A stretch of 22,856 nt of DNA from Oscillospiraceae bacterium (GCA_029013165.1 JAQXMV010000002.1:1-22856), one strand, 5' to 3'. Numbered from the stretch's first letter, positions 14,572-22,580 are shown. The notes: generated by a model from the sequence alone, not told the origin. Made by a program: numbers and translations.

Positions 14572-15035
14572 TGAGACGGTTTGCTGAGATATTATGTGTT
14601 GTTTTTCTGATCGTTTTTATTGTCTTTGTTTCCGGCGGCAAAAGCTACAGTGACAAAAGTGTTGCCGAGGTTGCCGAGGCGGTTGTGTCGGCGGTGGATA
14701 CCGACGGCCTTGCCCAGGTGAAAAAAAACAAGATTACCGAGGATTTCGGCATACACTTTGACGGCGTGGATTCCTATGTATACTATGCCGCCGATTCTGT
14801 GATGGATGTGCGTGAGCTGATGCTCATTAAGCTCAAGCAGGGTGTCAGACCCGATGACATCATGGAACTGATCCGAAAGCGTGCCGAGCAGAAGCAGGTG
14901 CTCTTCGAGGGCTATGCGCCGGAGCAGAGTGCCCTGCTTGAAAGCTATGTCCTGAAATATAAGGACGGCTTTGTTTTCTATGCCGTGGGTCATGACAGTG
15001 CTCAGGCCTTGTCGGCATTTCATTCATCTTTGTAA
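14571..15035 (+). CDS. DUF4358-like exported protein
   Basis: 154 residues. An N-terminal hydrophobic segment (about 4-21, FAEILCVVFLIVFIVFVS) acts as a signal or anchor; the rest is a small soluble domain. The pattern YYAADSVMDVRELMLIKLKQG, then a helix with RAEQKQVLFEGYAPEQSALLES and a final strand FVFYAVGHDS, matches my memory of DUF4358, common in Clostridia next to MBOAT/SGNH genes. No catalytic motif is visible. The start ATG 14571 overlaps the preceding TGA by one base, with GGAG (14559-14562) 8 nt upstream; a TTG one codon earlier is less likely. Tight coupling suggests it works with the SGNH hydrolase or MBOAT protein on the outer face of the membrane. Biochemical function unknown. 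Confidence 0.75.
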   Translation: MRRFAEILCVVFLIVFIVFVSGGKSYSDKSVAEVAEAVVSAVDTDGLAQVKKNKITEDFGIHFDGVDSYVYYAADSVMDVRELMLIKLKQGVRPDDIMELIRKRAEQKQVLFEGYAPEQSALLESYVLKYKDGFVFYAVGHDSAQALSAFHSSL

Positions 15036-15055
15036 TTTCTTCAAGAGGTGTAGCA

Positions 15056-16477
15056 ATGGTATTCAGCAGTGCTGTCTTTCTTTTTGTCTTTTTGCCACTG
15101 ACACTTTTGTTTTATTATCTTCTGGGTTCCCGCAGGAATTCCGACAAGGATATGGCTGCCAAAAACCTGATTCTTTGCATAGCCAGTCTCATTTTTTATG
15201 CCTGGGGCGAGCCTGTTTACATAGTGCTCATGCTCATCAGCATCGTGTTTAATTATAATATCGGAATGGATATTGAGGACAGTGCCGAAAAGCCGAAGAA
15301 AGCGAAGGCACTGCTCGTTTTCAGTTTGATCTTCAATCTTGCCATGCTGGGCTTTTTCAAATATGCCGGTTTCTTTGCGGAAAACATCGCGGCGCTTTTC
15401 GGCTTTGAAAACCGCTATGAGCCTGTGGCTCTGCCTATCGGTATTTCATTTTATACCTTTCAGATCATTTCCTATGTAGTGGATGTTTACCGCAAGGACG
15501 CAAAGGCCCAGAGAAAGATCATTCCTTTTGCCTGCTATATCTCCATGTTCCCGCAGCTGATCGCCGGACCTATCGTTCAGTATAGTGACATCGAAAAGCA
15601 GCTCGGCAGCAGAACGGTGACGCCGGAAAAGTTTTATGACGGCATAATTTATTTTATTCGAGGCCTCGGCAAAAAAGTCCTTTTTGCCAATACCGTCGGT
15701 GCCGTTTACAGCGGCATCCTTGCCGACGGTGTGGGCAGCGCCAGTGTGGTGACAGCGTGGCTGGGCATACTCTGCTATACGCTACAGATCTATTTCGATT
15801 TCAGCGGTTATTCCGATATGGCCGTAGGCCTTGGTAAAATGTTCGGCTTCGAGTTTGTGCGCAATTTTAATTTTCCCTATAAGGCCACAAGCATTACCGA
15901 TTTCTGGCGCCGCTGGCATATCAGTCTGAGCTCCTGGTTCCGTGATTATGTCTATATTCCTCTCGGCGGAAACCGCAAGGGAACGGCAAGGACGGTTATC
16001 AATATTCTGATCGTCTGGTCACTGACGGGTCTGTGGCACGGTGCCGACTGGAACTTTATTGTCTGGGGAATGTTTTATGGTGTTCTGCTCATCGCGGAAA
16101 AATACCCGCTGCGAAAGCTCCTGGAAAAAACACCGACTTGCCTGAAATATATCGGCACGATGATCACGGTCATGATCGGCTGGGTGTTTTTCTCCTCTTC
16201 GAGTCTCAGCGAAGCCTTTACCTTTATTTCGTCGCTTTTCGCTTTTTCCGGAAACCCTTTGATCGACAGCCAAGCCAAATATCTTCTGAGCGAAAATGCC
16301 TTTTCTCTCGTGATTATGATACTTGGCGCCGTCGGTGTGTTTGATTATGTCTCCGCCAGAGAGGAAGGCCGCCTGCGCAAGACCGTGAAAAGCGCCATGT
16401 ATCTGTGCATTTTTGTTCTTTGCGTTGTCTATCTGATCAGCGACACCTATAATCCTTTCCTGTATTTCAGATTCTAA
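15056..16477 (+). CDS. MBOAT-family O-acyltransferase (AlgI/DltB-like)
   Basis: Multi-pass membrane enzyme that moves acyl groups across the membrane for O-acylation of an extracellular polymer. 473 residues, normal for the AlgI branch. The MBOAT core is clear: YTLQIYFDFSGYSDMAVGLG, then FWRRWHISLSSWFRDYVYIPLGGNRKG, and LTGLWHGADWNFIVWG with the conserved catalytic His328. GAGGTG (15045-15050) lies 5 nt before the ATG. In alginate and similar systems AlgI works with AlgJ/AlgX-type periplasmic partners; here the DHHW protein follows 22 nt downstream and the SGNH protein lies upstream, so all three parts of an O-acetylation machine are together. The target (teichoic acid, capsule, secondary wall polymer) is not readable. 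AlgI-like is a better label than DltB on motif pattern, but both are MBOAT. Confidence 0.92.
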   Translation: MVFSSAVFLFVFLPLTLLFYYLLGSRRNSDKDMAAKNLILCIASLIFYAWGEPVYIVLMLISIVFNYNIGMDIEDSAEKPKKAKALLVFSLIFNLAMLGFFKYAGFFAENIAALFGFENRYEPVALPIGISFYTFQIISYVVDVYRKDAKAQRKIIPFACYISMFPQLIAGPIVQYSDIEKQLGSRTVTPEKFYDGIIYFIRGLGKKVLFANTVGAVYSGILADGVGSASVVTAWLGILCYTLQIYFDFSGYSDMAVGLGKMFGFEFVRNFNFPYKATSITDFWRRWHISLSSWFRDYVYIPLGGNRKGTARTVINILIVWSLTGLWHGADWNFIVWGMFYGVLLIAEKYPLRKLLEKTPTCLKYIGTMITVMIGWVFFSSSSLSEAFTFISSLFAFSGNPLIDSQAKYLLSENAFSLVIMILGAVGVFDYVSAREEGRLRKTVKSAMYLCIFVLCVVYLISDTYNPFLYFRF

Positions 16478-16499
16478 GATTGATTGAGGATATACCAAT

Positions 16500-17723
16500 A
16501 TGAATTCCAGAAACAATGACGATTATATCTATCAATATGAGCATATAGACGACGGCGCAGAGAGCGCCCGCGGGAAAAGAAAAGGCACGGTGATTGCCGG
16601 TATCACGGCACTGATTTTCTGCCTGATTATTTTCGGCGTTTCCTTGCTTCATTTGCTGGTTCCCGATCAGAGTTTTTCCGAGAACGAAAACAGGGTGCTG
16701 AGCCTGATGCCGAAATTCAGCCTGTCGGCTGTTGCCGACGGCTCCTTTATGGAGGACTTTGAGACTTATCTGACGGATCAGTTTCCTTTCCGTGATTCGC
16801 TGATTTCGCTGAAGACCTATGCGGACAGACTGCTGGGAAAAAGCAAAGAAAACGGTGTCTATATCGGCAAAGACGGTTTCCTTTTTGACAGTCCGACCGT
16901 CTATCATGAGGGGCAGGGGAAAAGCATCACCGATGCTATCCGCACTTTCCAAGAAAAAAACAGCCGGCTGAATGTCACCGTAGCCATTGCGCCGAACTCT
17001 TCTTATATCTATTCCGATAAGCTGCCGGCCTATTGGCAGCCGGACGATCAGAGAGATTATCTGAGAAAGATTTATATTCTTCTTAAAGGCAGCGGCGTCA
17101 ACTGGATTGACGCTTCCAAGGTGCTGGCCGAAAAAGCAAAGAGCAGTGATCAGCTGCTTTACTATAAGACCGATCACCACTGGACAACGGCCGGCGCCTA
17201 TACGGTCTTTGAGAGTATACTGGAACAGTGGAAGATGACAACATACACAAAAGACTATGCGTTTTATACGGTTGCCGATGATTTCCGCGGTACCATGGCT
17301 TCTGCCAGCGGCGTCAATGATGTGGGCGATAGGGTTGAAATATGCGTCCCGAAAGACAGTGAGGGAACCTATGTGGTGGAGTTTGAGTCTAAAGGAGAAA
17401 AGACTTCCAGTCTATTTTTCAGCGACAGGCTGAAAAACAAGAACAAGTACGAGGTTTTTCTCGGCGGAAATTACGACAAGGTCAATATTACCACCGTCAG
17501 CCCATCGAAGAATTCTCTGCTGATCATCAAGGATTCCTATGCCAACTGCATGATCCCGATGCTCACGCCGTATTTTAATAAGATCGTGGTCATTGATCCG
17601 CGTTATCTCACCGACAGTCTCGACAGCATTATCAAGGAAAACAGCTTCACCCATGTGCTGTTTCTTTATAACCTCAATACGCTTCTGGAGGACAGCTCTC
17701 TGGCCGAGTGCCTTGCGGGTTGA
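16500..17723 (+). CDS. DHHW-family (AlgX/AlgJ-like) membrane-anchored protein
   Basis: 407 residues. A short charged N terminus precedes one transmembrane helix (about 30-55, GTVIAGITALIFCLIIFGVSLL), then an extracellular domain starting with SENENRVLSLMPKFS, a hallmark of the DHHW family. The name-giving motif is at Asp225-His226-His227-Trp228 within KTDHHWTTAGAY, and a later IIKDSYANCMIP segment supplies the SGNH-like nucleophile region (DSYA with Ser). Such proteins are SGNH-like acetyltransferases that receive acyl groups from MBOAT partners. TTGAGG ribosome site about 10 nt before the ATG. Last gene of the operon, followed by a shared terminator. Activity on a wall polysaccharide is inference from the MBOAT neighbour. 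Confidence 0.88.
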   Translation: MNSRNNDDYIYQYEHIDDGAESARGKRKGTVIAGITALIFCLIIFGVSLLHLLVPDQSFSENENRVLSLMPKFSLSAVADGSFMEDFETYLTDQFPFRDSLISLKTYADRLLGKSKENGVYIGKDGFLFDSPTVYHEGQGKSITDAIRTFQEKNSRLNVTVAIAPNSSYIYSDKLPAYWQPDDQRDYLRKIYILLKGSGVNWIDASKVLAEKAKSSDQLLYYKTDHHWTTAGAYTVFESILEQWKMTTYTKDYAFYTVADDFRGTMASASGVNDVGDRVEICVPKDSEGTYVVEFESKGEKTSSLFFSDRLKNKNKYEVFLGGNYDKVNITTVSPSKNSLLIIKDSYANCMIPMLTPYFNKIVVIDPRYLTDSLDSIIKENSFTHVLFLYNLNTLLEDSSLAECLAG

Positions 17724-17747
17724 ATGGATGATTTCTGACAAAAAAGC

Positions 17748-17778
17748 AAAGAGAGAAGTTTGCAGACTTCTCTCTTTT
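17748..17778. terminator. Bidirectional terminator between DHHW and FAD/Rieske genes
   Basis: 12-bp stem AAAGAGAGAAGT (17748-17759) with ACTTCTCTCTTT (17766-17777), 6-nt loop. T's follow on the + side; on the minus side the stem runs into a T-rich tract. The stem overlaps the stop codon of the minus-strand gene. Confidence 0.9.
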
Positions 17779-19090
17779 ATTGTTGCTTTTGCTCATTTTT
17801 TAAGTCGCCGTTGGCAGGGTTGTCCAGCACCTTCCCGTCAGAAGAAAACCTGGATCCGTGGCAGGAGCAGTCCCATGAGTGCTCGGCCTCGTTTCTCTTC
17901 AGGGCGCAGCCCATATGCGGACAGCGTTTTGTCGACGGTGTCAGCAGTCCCACGATGCTCTCAAAGCCGTTGACAAGAAGCTGGGGCTTGAGCATACTCC
18001 TTGACGGAGAAAAGACCTCGGCCAAATCGTTTTGCCTCCCTGTGAGAAGATCGGCCAGAATATCTGCCGCCGCCATAGCGCTTGTCATGCCCCATTTGTT
18101 GAAGCCCGTTGCGACAAAAAAATCCGGTGTATTCTTCGAGTATTGGCCGATATAGGGAACGGAATCCAGGCTCATGCAGTCCTGCGCACTCCAGAAGGTC
18201 TTTTCCGTGGCCTTTGGGTAGTGTGTCCGGGCGAATTCCCGAAGCTCATTCCAGTTACCGCCTTTCTTACCGGTTCGGTGGCCACCGCCGCCGAGCAAAA
18301 GCAGATTCTTGTAATTCCGAAAAGAAAGGCCGGTCTTACTCTCATCGACATACATACCGTTGACATCGGCGGCGTTTTCCAGCGCGATGACATAGGAACG
18401 GTGCTGATAGAGCTTGAAAGAATAGAGCCCATGCTTATTGATAAAAGGAAAATGCGTGGCCGCGACCACCCGTTTGGCGGTGATTTTTCCCCTGTCCGTA
18501 ACAGCTTCGGTGCCGATCATTTCCCTGACAAAGGTGTTTTCATAAATATTCAGGTCTTTGCATACGGCGGAAAGAAACTTCAAAACATGAAACTGTGCCT
18601 GATTCGGGAAGCGAACGGCACCGACCGTTTGAATCGGTAAAGGTAGGCTGTCGACATAATCCGCCTGAAAGCCGATTTTTTGCAGAGCCTCGACTTCCTC
18701 CGTCAGCTTTTTTTGATCCGTTAGGGAATAGACATAACTGTCTTTTCTCTCAAAGTCACAGTCTATGCTTCGGCTCATGATTTCATACTGCTCCAGCGCC
18801 TTTTCGTTGGCCACCAGGTATTTCTGCGCAGCCTCTTTTCCGCCGCTTTTCAAAAGCTTGGCATAGATCAGTCCGTGCTGGGCGGTGATTTTGGCGGTTG
18901 TGTTTCCCGTAACGCCCGAACAGATCTTTCCTTTTTCGGCGACAACGCAGTCAATGCCTCTCTCTTTCAGGCGATATGCCGTCAGTATACCGGCAATGCC
19001 GCCGCCGATAATCAGCACATCGGTATGAATATCTTCTTCCAGCCTCGGAAAAGAGGGGAGGGAGGTCGTCTCCTGCCAGACGGATTTCAT
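17777..19090 (-). CDS. FAD-dependent oxidoreductase with C-terminal Rieske [2Fe-2S] domain
   Basis: 437 residues. N-terminal DAO-type domain with the dinucleotide loop DVLIIGGGIAGIL (Gly29, Gly30, Gly31, Gly34) and an acidic end of beta-2 (VVAEKG) for FAD. The C-terminal Rieske domain has CPH (Cys390, His392) and CSCH (Cys408, His411), the ligands of a [2Fe-2S] cluster. Resembles Bacillus YhfW-type proteins, whose substrate is uncertain, though the C-terminal part here is short (26 residues after His411). Electrons probably pass between FAD and the cluster; the physiological substrate is unknown. Start ATG 19090 has AAGGAG 11 nt upstream and a promoter about 35 nt away. It stands alone between terminators, so it seems a single-gene unit unrelated to the flanking polysaccharide operon. 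Confidence 0.9.
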   Translation of the reverse strand: MKSVWQETTSLPSFPRLEEDIHTDVLIIGGGIAGILTAYRLKERGIDCVVAEKGKICSGVTGNTTAKITAQHGLIYAKLLKSGGKEAAQKYLVANEKALEQYEIMSRSIDCDFERKDSYVYSLTDQKKLTEEVEALQKIGFQADYVDSLPLPIQTVGAVRFPNQAQFHVLKFLSAVCKDLNIYENTFVREMIGTEAVTDRGKITAKRVVAATHFPFINKHGLYSFKLYQHRSYVIALENAADVNGMYVDESKTGLSFRNYKNLLLLGGGGHRTGKKGGNWNELREFARTHYPKATEKTFWSAQDCMSLDSVPYIGQYSKNTPDFFVATGFNKWGMTSAMAAADILADLLTGRQNDLAEVFSPSRSMLKPQLLVNGFESIVGLLTPSTKRCPHMGCALKRNEAEHSWDCSCHGSRFSSDGKVLDNPANGDLKNEQKQQ

Positions 19091-19122
19091 TAGCTGTCAC
19101 TCTCCTTTGAATCGTTTACGGG

Positions 19123-19151
19123 ATTATTATTGAGCGCAAAGGTGCGGTCAA
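19123..19151 (-). promoter_or_regulatory. Promoter of the FAD/Rieske gene
   Basis: Minus strand TTGACC (19151-19146), 17 nt, AATAAT (19128-19123): 5/6 at both hexamers. Leader of about 25 nt containing the SD. Confidence 0.65.
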
Positions 19152-19206
19152 TTCATATTATTTGCTCTTGTTCTTTTGAATGTGGATTGATTTTGATATC
19201 ACGCGC

Positions 19207-19245
19207 AAAAAATAACGGTGCAGTCTTTTTCTGGACTGCACCGTT
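19207..19245 (-). terminator. Terminator of the 51-residue small protein gene
   Basis: 12-bp perfect stem: AACGGTGCAGTC (19214-19225) and GACTGCACCGTT (19234-19245), 8-nt loop. On the minus strand the stem is followed by A and six T's (19212-19207). It begins 5 nt after the small gene's stop. Confidence 0.93.
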
Positions 19246-19249
19246 CCCT

Positions 19250-19405
19250 TTATAAATCGTCGACATCCTGAATGGGACGGTCTGCCGGATTTTCCGGTAC
19301 GCCGGTGTAGGAGCCCTGTACATCTGATTTTATGTTTCCCTTGCCCACTCTTTTGACGGCCTTTACGGCATGCTTCTTCTTTTTTGCGCTTTCTTTTTTG
19401 TCCAT
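19250..19405 (-). CDS. Small Lys-rich conserved-looking protein, 51 residues
   Basis: Reading the minus strand, ATG 19405 to TAA 19250 gives 51 residues: a very basic start (MDKKESAKKKKHAVKAVKRV) and an acidic, Pro-containing end (SDVQGSYTGVPENPADRPIQDVDDL). GGAGG (19417-19413) lies 7 nt before the ATG, and a strong terminator begins 5 nt after the stop, so a real gene is well supported despite its size. I do not know a named family; the SYTG-V-P...PIQDxDDL tail looks like a motif seen in small proteins of Clostridia, from memory only. No membrane segment or signal. The charge split suggests binding to nucleic acid or ribosome by the N-terminal half; that is speculation. It is divergent from the ECF sigma gene. 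Confidence 0.82.
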   Translation of the reverse strand: MDKKESAKKKKHAVKAVKRVGKGNIKSDVQGSYTGVPENPADRPIQDVDDL

Positions 19406-19463
19406 GTTATCACCTCCGGTTAGCGTCTATATTAAGCATTTGCACTGCCGATATTTTTAGCAG

Positions 19464-19492
19464 TTGCGCCGGTGAAAAAATTATTGTAAAAT
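19464..19492 (+). promoter_or_regulatory. Candidate promoter of the ECF sigma operon
   Basis: TTGCGC (19464-19469), 17 nt, TAAAAT (19487-19492); leader about 50 nt. It looks like a sigma-A site. I see no clear ECF-type autoregulatory promoter (GGAAC box) here. Confidence 0.5.
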
Positions 19493-19550
19493 AAAGGCAA
19501 CAAATAAGGCATTCCTTTCATCTAATCATACGAACGGATGTGATAAAATT

Positions 19551-20072
19551 ATGAGCTCAGCAATGATTGAAGATCTGGTCAACAGCGCAAAAAACGGAAA
19601 TGCGGAGGCCTTCGGGGAACTTTACGGGATCTATGCCCTGGACATGTACCGCTTTGCTTATTACTATGTCGGCTCCTCTCAGACGGCCGAGGACTGTGTC
19701 GGCGATGCGGTGTGTGCCGCCTTTGAAAAAATCAGGGATCTGAAAAAGGCCGACGCCTTCAAGTCCTGGCTTTTCAAGATTCTGCGGAACTGCTGCAATG
19801 CGGCTCTGAGAGACAAAAAGCAATCTGCGGCCAATGTGGAATTCACTCTCATGAGAGATCTGCAGGCGCCGGAATCGGACAGCAGTGAAAGTCTCAGTCT
19901 GAAAGCCGCACTCCGGGAACTCGCTGATGATGAAAGGGAGATCATCACCCTTTATTTTTCCTGCGGCTATACCTCTAAGGAAATCAGTCAGATCACCGGG
20001 ATCAATCACGCAACCGTGCGCTCGAAAATCAAGAGGGGAACCGAAAAGCTCAGAAAAAAGTTAGAGATTTAA
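19551..20072 (+). CDS. ECF-type RNA polymerase sigma factor
   Basis: 173 residues, the usual ECF size. Sigma-70 region 2 spans about 12-85 (EAFGELYGIYALDMYRFAYYYVG, then AEDCVGDAVCAAFEKI and KSWLFKILRNCC), and region 4 spans about 115-170 with the helix-turn-helix YTSKEISQITGINHATVRSKIKR. No region 3, which fits ECF. The ATG has GGATGTGA 10 nt from its core. The gene ends 12 nt before the beta-propeller membrane protein, with which it forms an operon; ECF genes usually lie next to their anti-sigma factor, so the neighbour is the natural candidate. Target genes and signal are unknown. Confidence 0.9.
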   Translation: MSSAMIEDLVNSAKNGNAEAFGELYGIYALDMYRFAYYYVGSSQTAEDCVGDAVCAAFEKIRDLKKADAFKSWLFKILRNCCNAALRDKKQSAANVEFTLMRDLQAPESDSSESLSLKAALRELADDEREIITLYFSCGYTSKEISQITGINHATVRSKIKRGTEKLRKKLEI

Positions 20073-20084
20073 GGGGTGAGTGTT

Positions 20085-22202
20085 ATGATGAAATCAAACG
20101 ATGATGTATTCAATGAAATAAGAGATCAATTTTCATATCCTCAGGAGTTGCCGGAAAACCTGTCGAAAGAGAAAATTGTTTCCCGTCTCAGACGCGTCAG
20201 GCAGAGTCCGAAATCAACCTTTACTGTCAGAAAAATCGCGTCTCTTGCCGCCGCGGCGGTGATCGTCTTTGTCTGTGGCTTCGTGGCAGTCAGTCACACA
20301 GAGGTCGGGAAAACTGCTTTGGATCAAGATCCGACTGTCCAGGAGGCTGCTGCACAAAACGCTGAAACGCCGAAGCCGTCAGCAGCGCAGTCGGAAGAGG
20401 ACAAAAAGACCGAGGTTATCGGCGGTGTCAGTGACGATGAGCTTCTAAAACATTTTTTAAAGCTCTATCGCTCCGATAAAATGGAGTCGGTGAGAACCAC
20501 GATAGCCGCAGCCATTGGTACCGTCGATGATGTTGTGAATTATGGATCAATGAAAGACTATGGCGCACCGGAGACATCGGAATCAACAGATTCGCCGGTT
20601 GGCCGTGAGGAATACAGCTCCACCAATGTACAGGTGCAGGGTGTCGACGAGGGTGACATCATCAAAAATGACGGCCGATATATTTATTATGCCGGTTCGG
20701 ATTCTACCGGAATCAAGAAGCTCTATATTCTTGACGGCGAAACCATGCAGGTCATGTATAGCGGCTATGTTTATGACGGCAACGGAGATGTTCAGAGCAT
20801 CAGTGAGGTTTATGTCAACGGAGACACCATGACGGTTCTTTGCAACCGATTTGGTGATGACGGTTATGCCTTTTATGATTCTTTTTCCTGCTGTTCCTTC
20901 TATGAGAAGGGCGATGTGATCATTTCGCTTTATGATATCTCCGACAGGACTTCGCCGAAGCTCCTCAGAACCCATGAGCAGCAGGGCACTTATATCAGCT
21001 CCCGCATGGTCGGAAACTATCTTTATACGGTGTCTCGCTATTATGTGGGCGGTGCTGATGAGGAAGAGATCAAGAAAAACTATAAGCCCAAGCTCAACGG
21101 TGAGCTTTTCGCGAGCGACTGTGTCTATGTCATGAATAAGGACGCGAGAAGCTATGTTTCTCTCACGGCTATAGATACTTCAAAGCCCGAGAGTGAGCCG
21201 GGCAAGCTGGCCGTTTTGGGCGACGGCAACAGCGTCTATGCCACTGCAGAAAAGCTCTATGTGGCAGGCGCGGTTTATGACGGATATAATGGCGATTATA
21301 CCAAAATCAACAGCTTTACGCTTGAGGGAACGGTTATCGGATTGGGTGCCAACGGAAAAGTAAAAGGTACCTGTATCAATCAGTACGCCATGGACGAATA
21401 TGACGGCTATTTCCGCATCGCCACCAATTATTATGACGGCAACAAGGATCTCGATGTCAGCTCTCTTTATATCCTTGACGGCGATCTGAAAGTTGTGTCT
21501 AAACTGGAGGATATCGCCAGAGACGAGCGGATCCAAAGCGTGCGTTTCATGGGCAAGAGAGCCTATCTCGTCACTTTCAGGAATACGGATCCGCTTTTCA
21601 CACTGGATCTCAGCGATCCGAAAAATCCAAAGATCACCGGTGAACTGAAACTGCCGGGTTACAGCTACTATCTGCACCCTGTCGGAGAAAATCTTCTCCT
21701 GGGTATCGGCTATGACGGCACTGCCGAAAACGCAGACTTTGAATCCACCAAGGTGTCCCTTTTCGATATCAGCGATATATCTAACCCCGTGGAAAAGTCT
21801 AAGCTGGTCTACAATAACTCTGCTTGTTATGTCGGTGACTTCCCCAGAGCTTTTCTGACGGTCAAGTCCGGAGAGCGCTATTGCTTGCCTATTCTTCTGC
21901 TCAAAGATAACAGTTATTTTTACACGCAAGCCTGCAAGATCATCAGCATTGAAAACGGCGAGCTGAAAGAGCAGAACTCCTTTGTCTGCGACACCGATGA
22001 CGACGGAATGAGCTCGGGGTCTTCTCTCCGAGGCGCCTATATGGGCGACAGCTTCTACTGTATCAATGACTTTTCTCTTGTTCGCTACAGTCTCGCCTCT
22101 GGCGAGAGAACCGGTCAGGTACATTTTTACGATAAAAAATCCGCCGGCGCCAATCAAGGCTATGTGGTGGCGACTACCATGCCTGCCTATATTCCCGAAT
22201 GA
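20085..22202 (+). CDS. Membrane-anchored secreted beta-propeller protein (COG4880-like), candidate sigma regulator
   Basis: 705 residues from ATG 20085. The N-terminal 49 residues are cytoplasmic and charged (EIRDQFSYPQELPENLSKEKI), then one transmembrane helix at about 51-69 (IASLAAAAVIVFVCGFVAV), an Ala/Glu-rich linker, and an extracellular domain of about 600 residues. The stretch STNVQVQGVDEGDIIKNDG near 178-196 is a hallmark of the beta-propeller family distantly related to WD40 (PF09826-type), and repeated blade-like units such as LYILDG, SLYDISD, LDLSDPKNPKITG follow. SD AAGGGGTGA (20071-20079) ends 5 nt before this ATG; a GTG at 20076 overlaps the SD and is rejected. Operon with an ECF sigma gene 12 nt upstream suggests that the short cytoplasmic part binds the sigma factor and the propeller senses an external signal; no classic anti-sigma zinc motif is visible, so this is inference. 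Confidence 0.87.
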   Translation: MMKSNDDVFNEIRDQFSYPQELPENLSKEKIVSRLRRVRQSPKSTFTVRKIASLAAAAVIVFVCGFVAVSHTEVGKTALDQDPTVQEAAAQNAETPKPSAAQSEEDKKTEVIGGVSDDELLKHFLKLYRSDKMESVRTTIAAAIGTVDDVVNYGSMKDYGAPETSESTDSPVGREEYSSTNVQVQGVDEGDIIKNDGRYIYYAGSDSTGIKKLYILDGETMQVMYSGYVYDGNGDVQSISEVYVNGDTMTVLCNRFGDDGYAFYDSFSCCSFYEKGDVIISLYDISDRTSPKLLRTHEQQGTYISSRMVGNYLYTVSRYYVGGADEEEIKKNYKPKLNGELFASDCVYVMNKDARSYVSLTAIDTSKPESEPGKLAVLGDGNSVYATAEKLYVAGAVYDGYNGDYTKINSFTLEGTVIGLGANGKVKGTCINQYAMDEYDGYFRIATNYYDGNKDLDVSSLYILDGDLKVVSKLEDIARDERIQSVRFMGKRAYLVTFRNTDPLFTLDLSDPKNPKITGELKLPGYSYYLHPVGENLLLGIGYDGTAENADFESTKVSLFDISDISNPVEKSKLVYNNSACYVGDFPRAFLTVKSGERYCLPILLLKDNSYFYTQACKIISIENGELKEQNSFVCDTDDDGMSSGSSLRGAYMGDSFYCINDFSLVRYSLASGERTGQVHFYDKKSAGANQGYVVATTMPAYIPE

Positions 22203-22222
22203 AGACAGTTTAAAACCATGAT

Positions 22223-22266
22223 AAAAAGAGGAACAGTCCGACAAAAATGCCGGACTGTTCCTCTTT
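22223..22266. terminator. Bidirectional terminator between propeller and SOS-box small gene
   Basis: 16-bp perfect stem AAAGAGGAACAGTCCG (22225-22240) with CGGACTGTTCCTCTTT (22251-22266), 10-nt loop. The minus-strand read has a five-T run after the stem, the + strand only three T's, so it is likely stronger for the minus-strand gene. Confidence 0.9.
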
Positions 22267-22304
22267 GAAGATTGAATATTGAAAAGAAAGATGGGAGATG
22301 TGTT

Positions 22305-22547
22305 TCAAGCGGCGCGGTGATTTTTTCTGGCGGCCGTTTTGCTGCGGCCCGCGGATGAGGGAACACGATGCAGTGCTTCGGCTCTCTTCTCCGGAGTATG
22401 GCCGACCCTTTCATGTTTTCTGCGGGTCATATATTCATCGAATCTGTCCTCTAATTCGTCTATCTGCTTCTGGAAAATGATGCCAAGCACGGCGATGAAA
22501 GTAAGCAGAGCAAAAACCATTGTGAAGCTGCCGAAAGATTCAAACAT
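22305..22547 (-). CDS. Small single-pass membrane protein, 80 residues, possible SOS-regulated gene
   Basis: 80 residues from ATG 22547. N-terminal hydrophobic helix at about 7-25 (SFTMVFALLTFIAVLGIIF), then an amphipathic, possibly coiled stretch with alternating charges (QIDELEDRFDEYMTRRKHER) and a basic Ala/Arg/Lys/Ser-rich tail. The positive charge after the helix predicts N-out/C-in. GGAGG lies 8 nt before the ATG; an upstream TTG in frame overlaps the SD and is rejected. The promoter is near consensus, with two LexA-like boxes around it. I do not recognise the family. Comparison with SOS-induced division inhibitors (YneA, SidA) comes only from size, one TM helix and the boxes; the topology differs from YneA and there is no LysM domain. 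Confidence 0.75.
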   Translation of the reverse strand: MFESFGSFTMVFALLTFIAVLGIIFQKQIDELEDRFDEYMTRRKHERVGHTPEKRAEALHRVPSSAGRSKTAARKNHRAA

Positions 22548-22566
22548 AATTGTTACCTCCAAAATA

Positions 22567-22580
22567 CGAACATTCGTTCT
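22567..22580. promoter_or_regulatory. LexA (SOS) box candidate, downstream of -10
   Basis: CGAACATTCGTTCT, which contains GAAC-N4-GTTC and matches the Gram-positive LexA/DinR consensus CGAACRNRYGTTYC at 12 of 14 positions on either strand. It lies between the -10 and the SD of the minus-strand gene. Confidence 0.65.
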
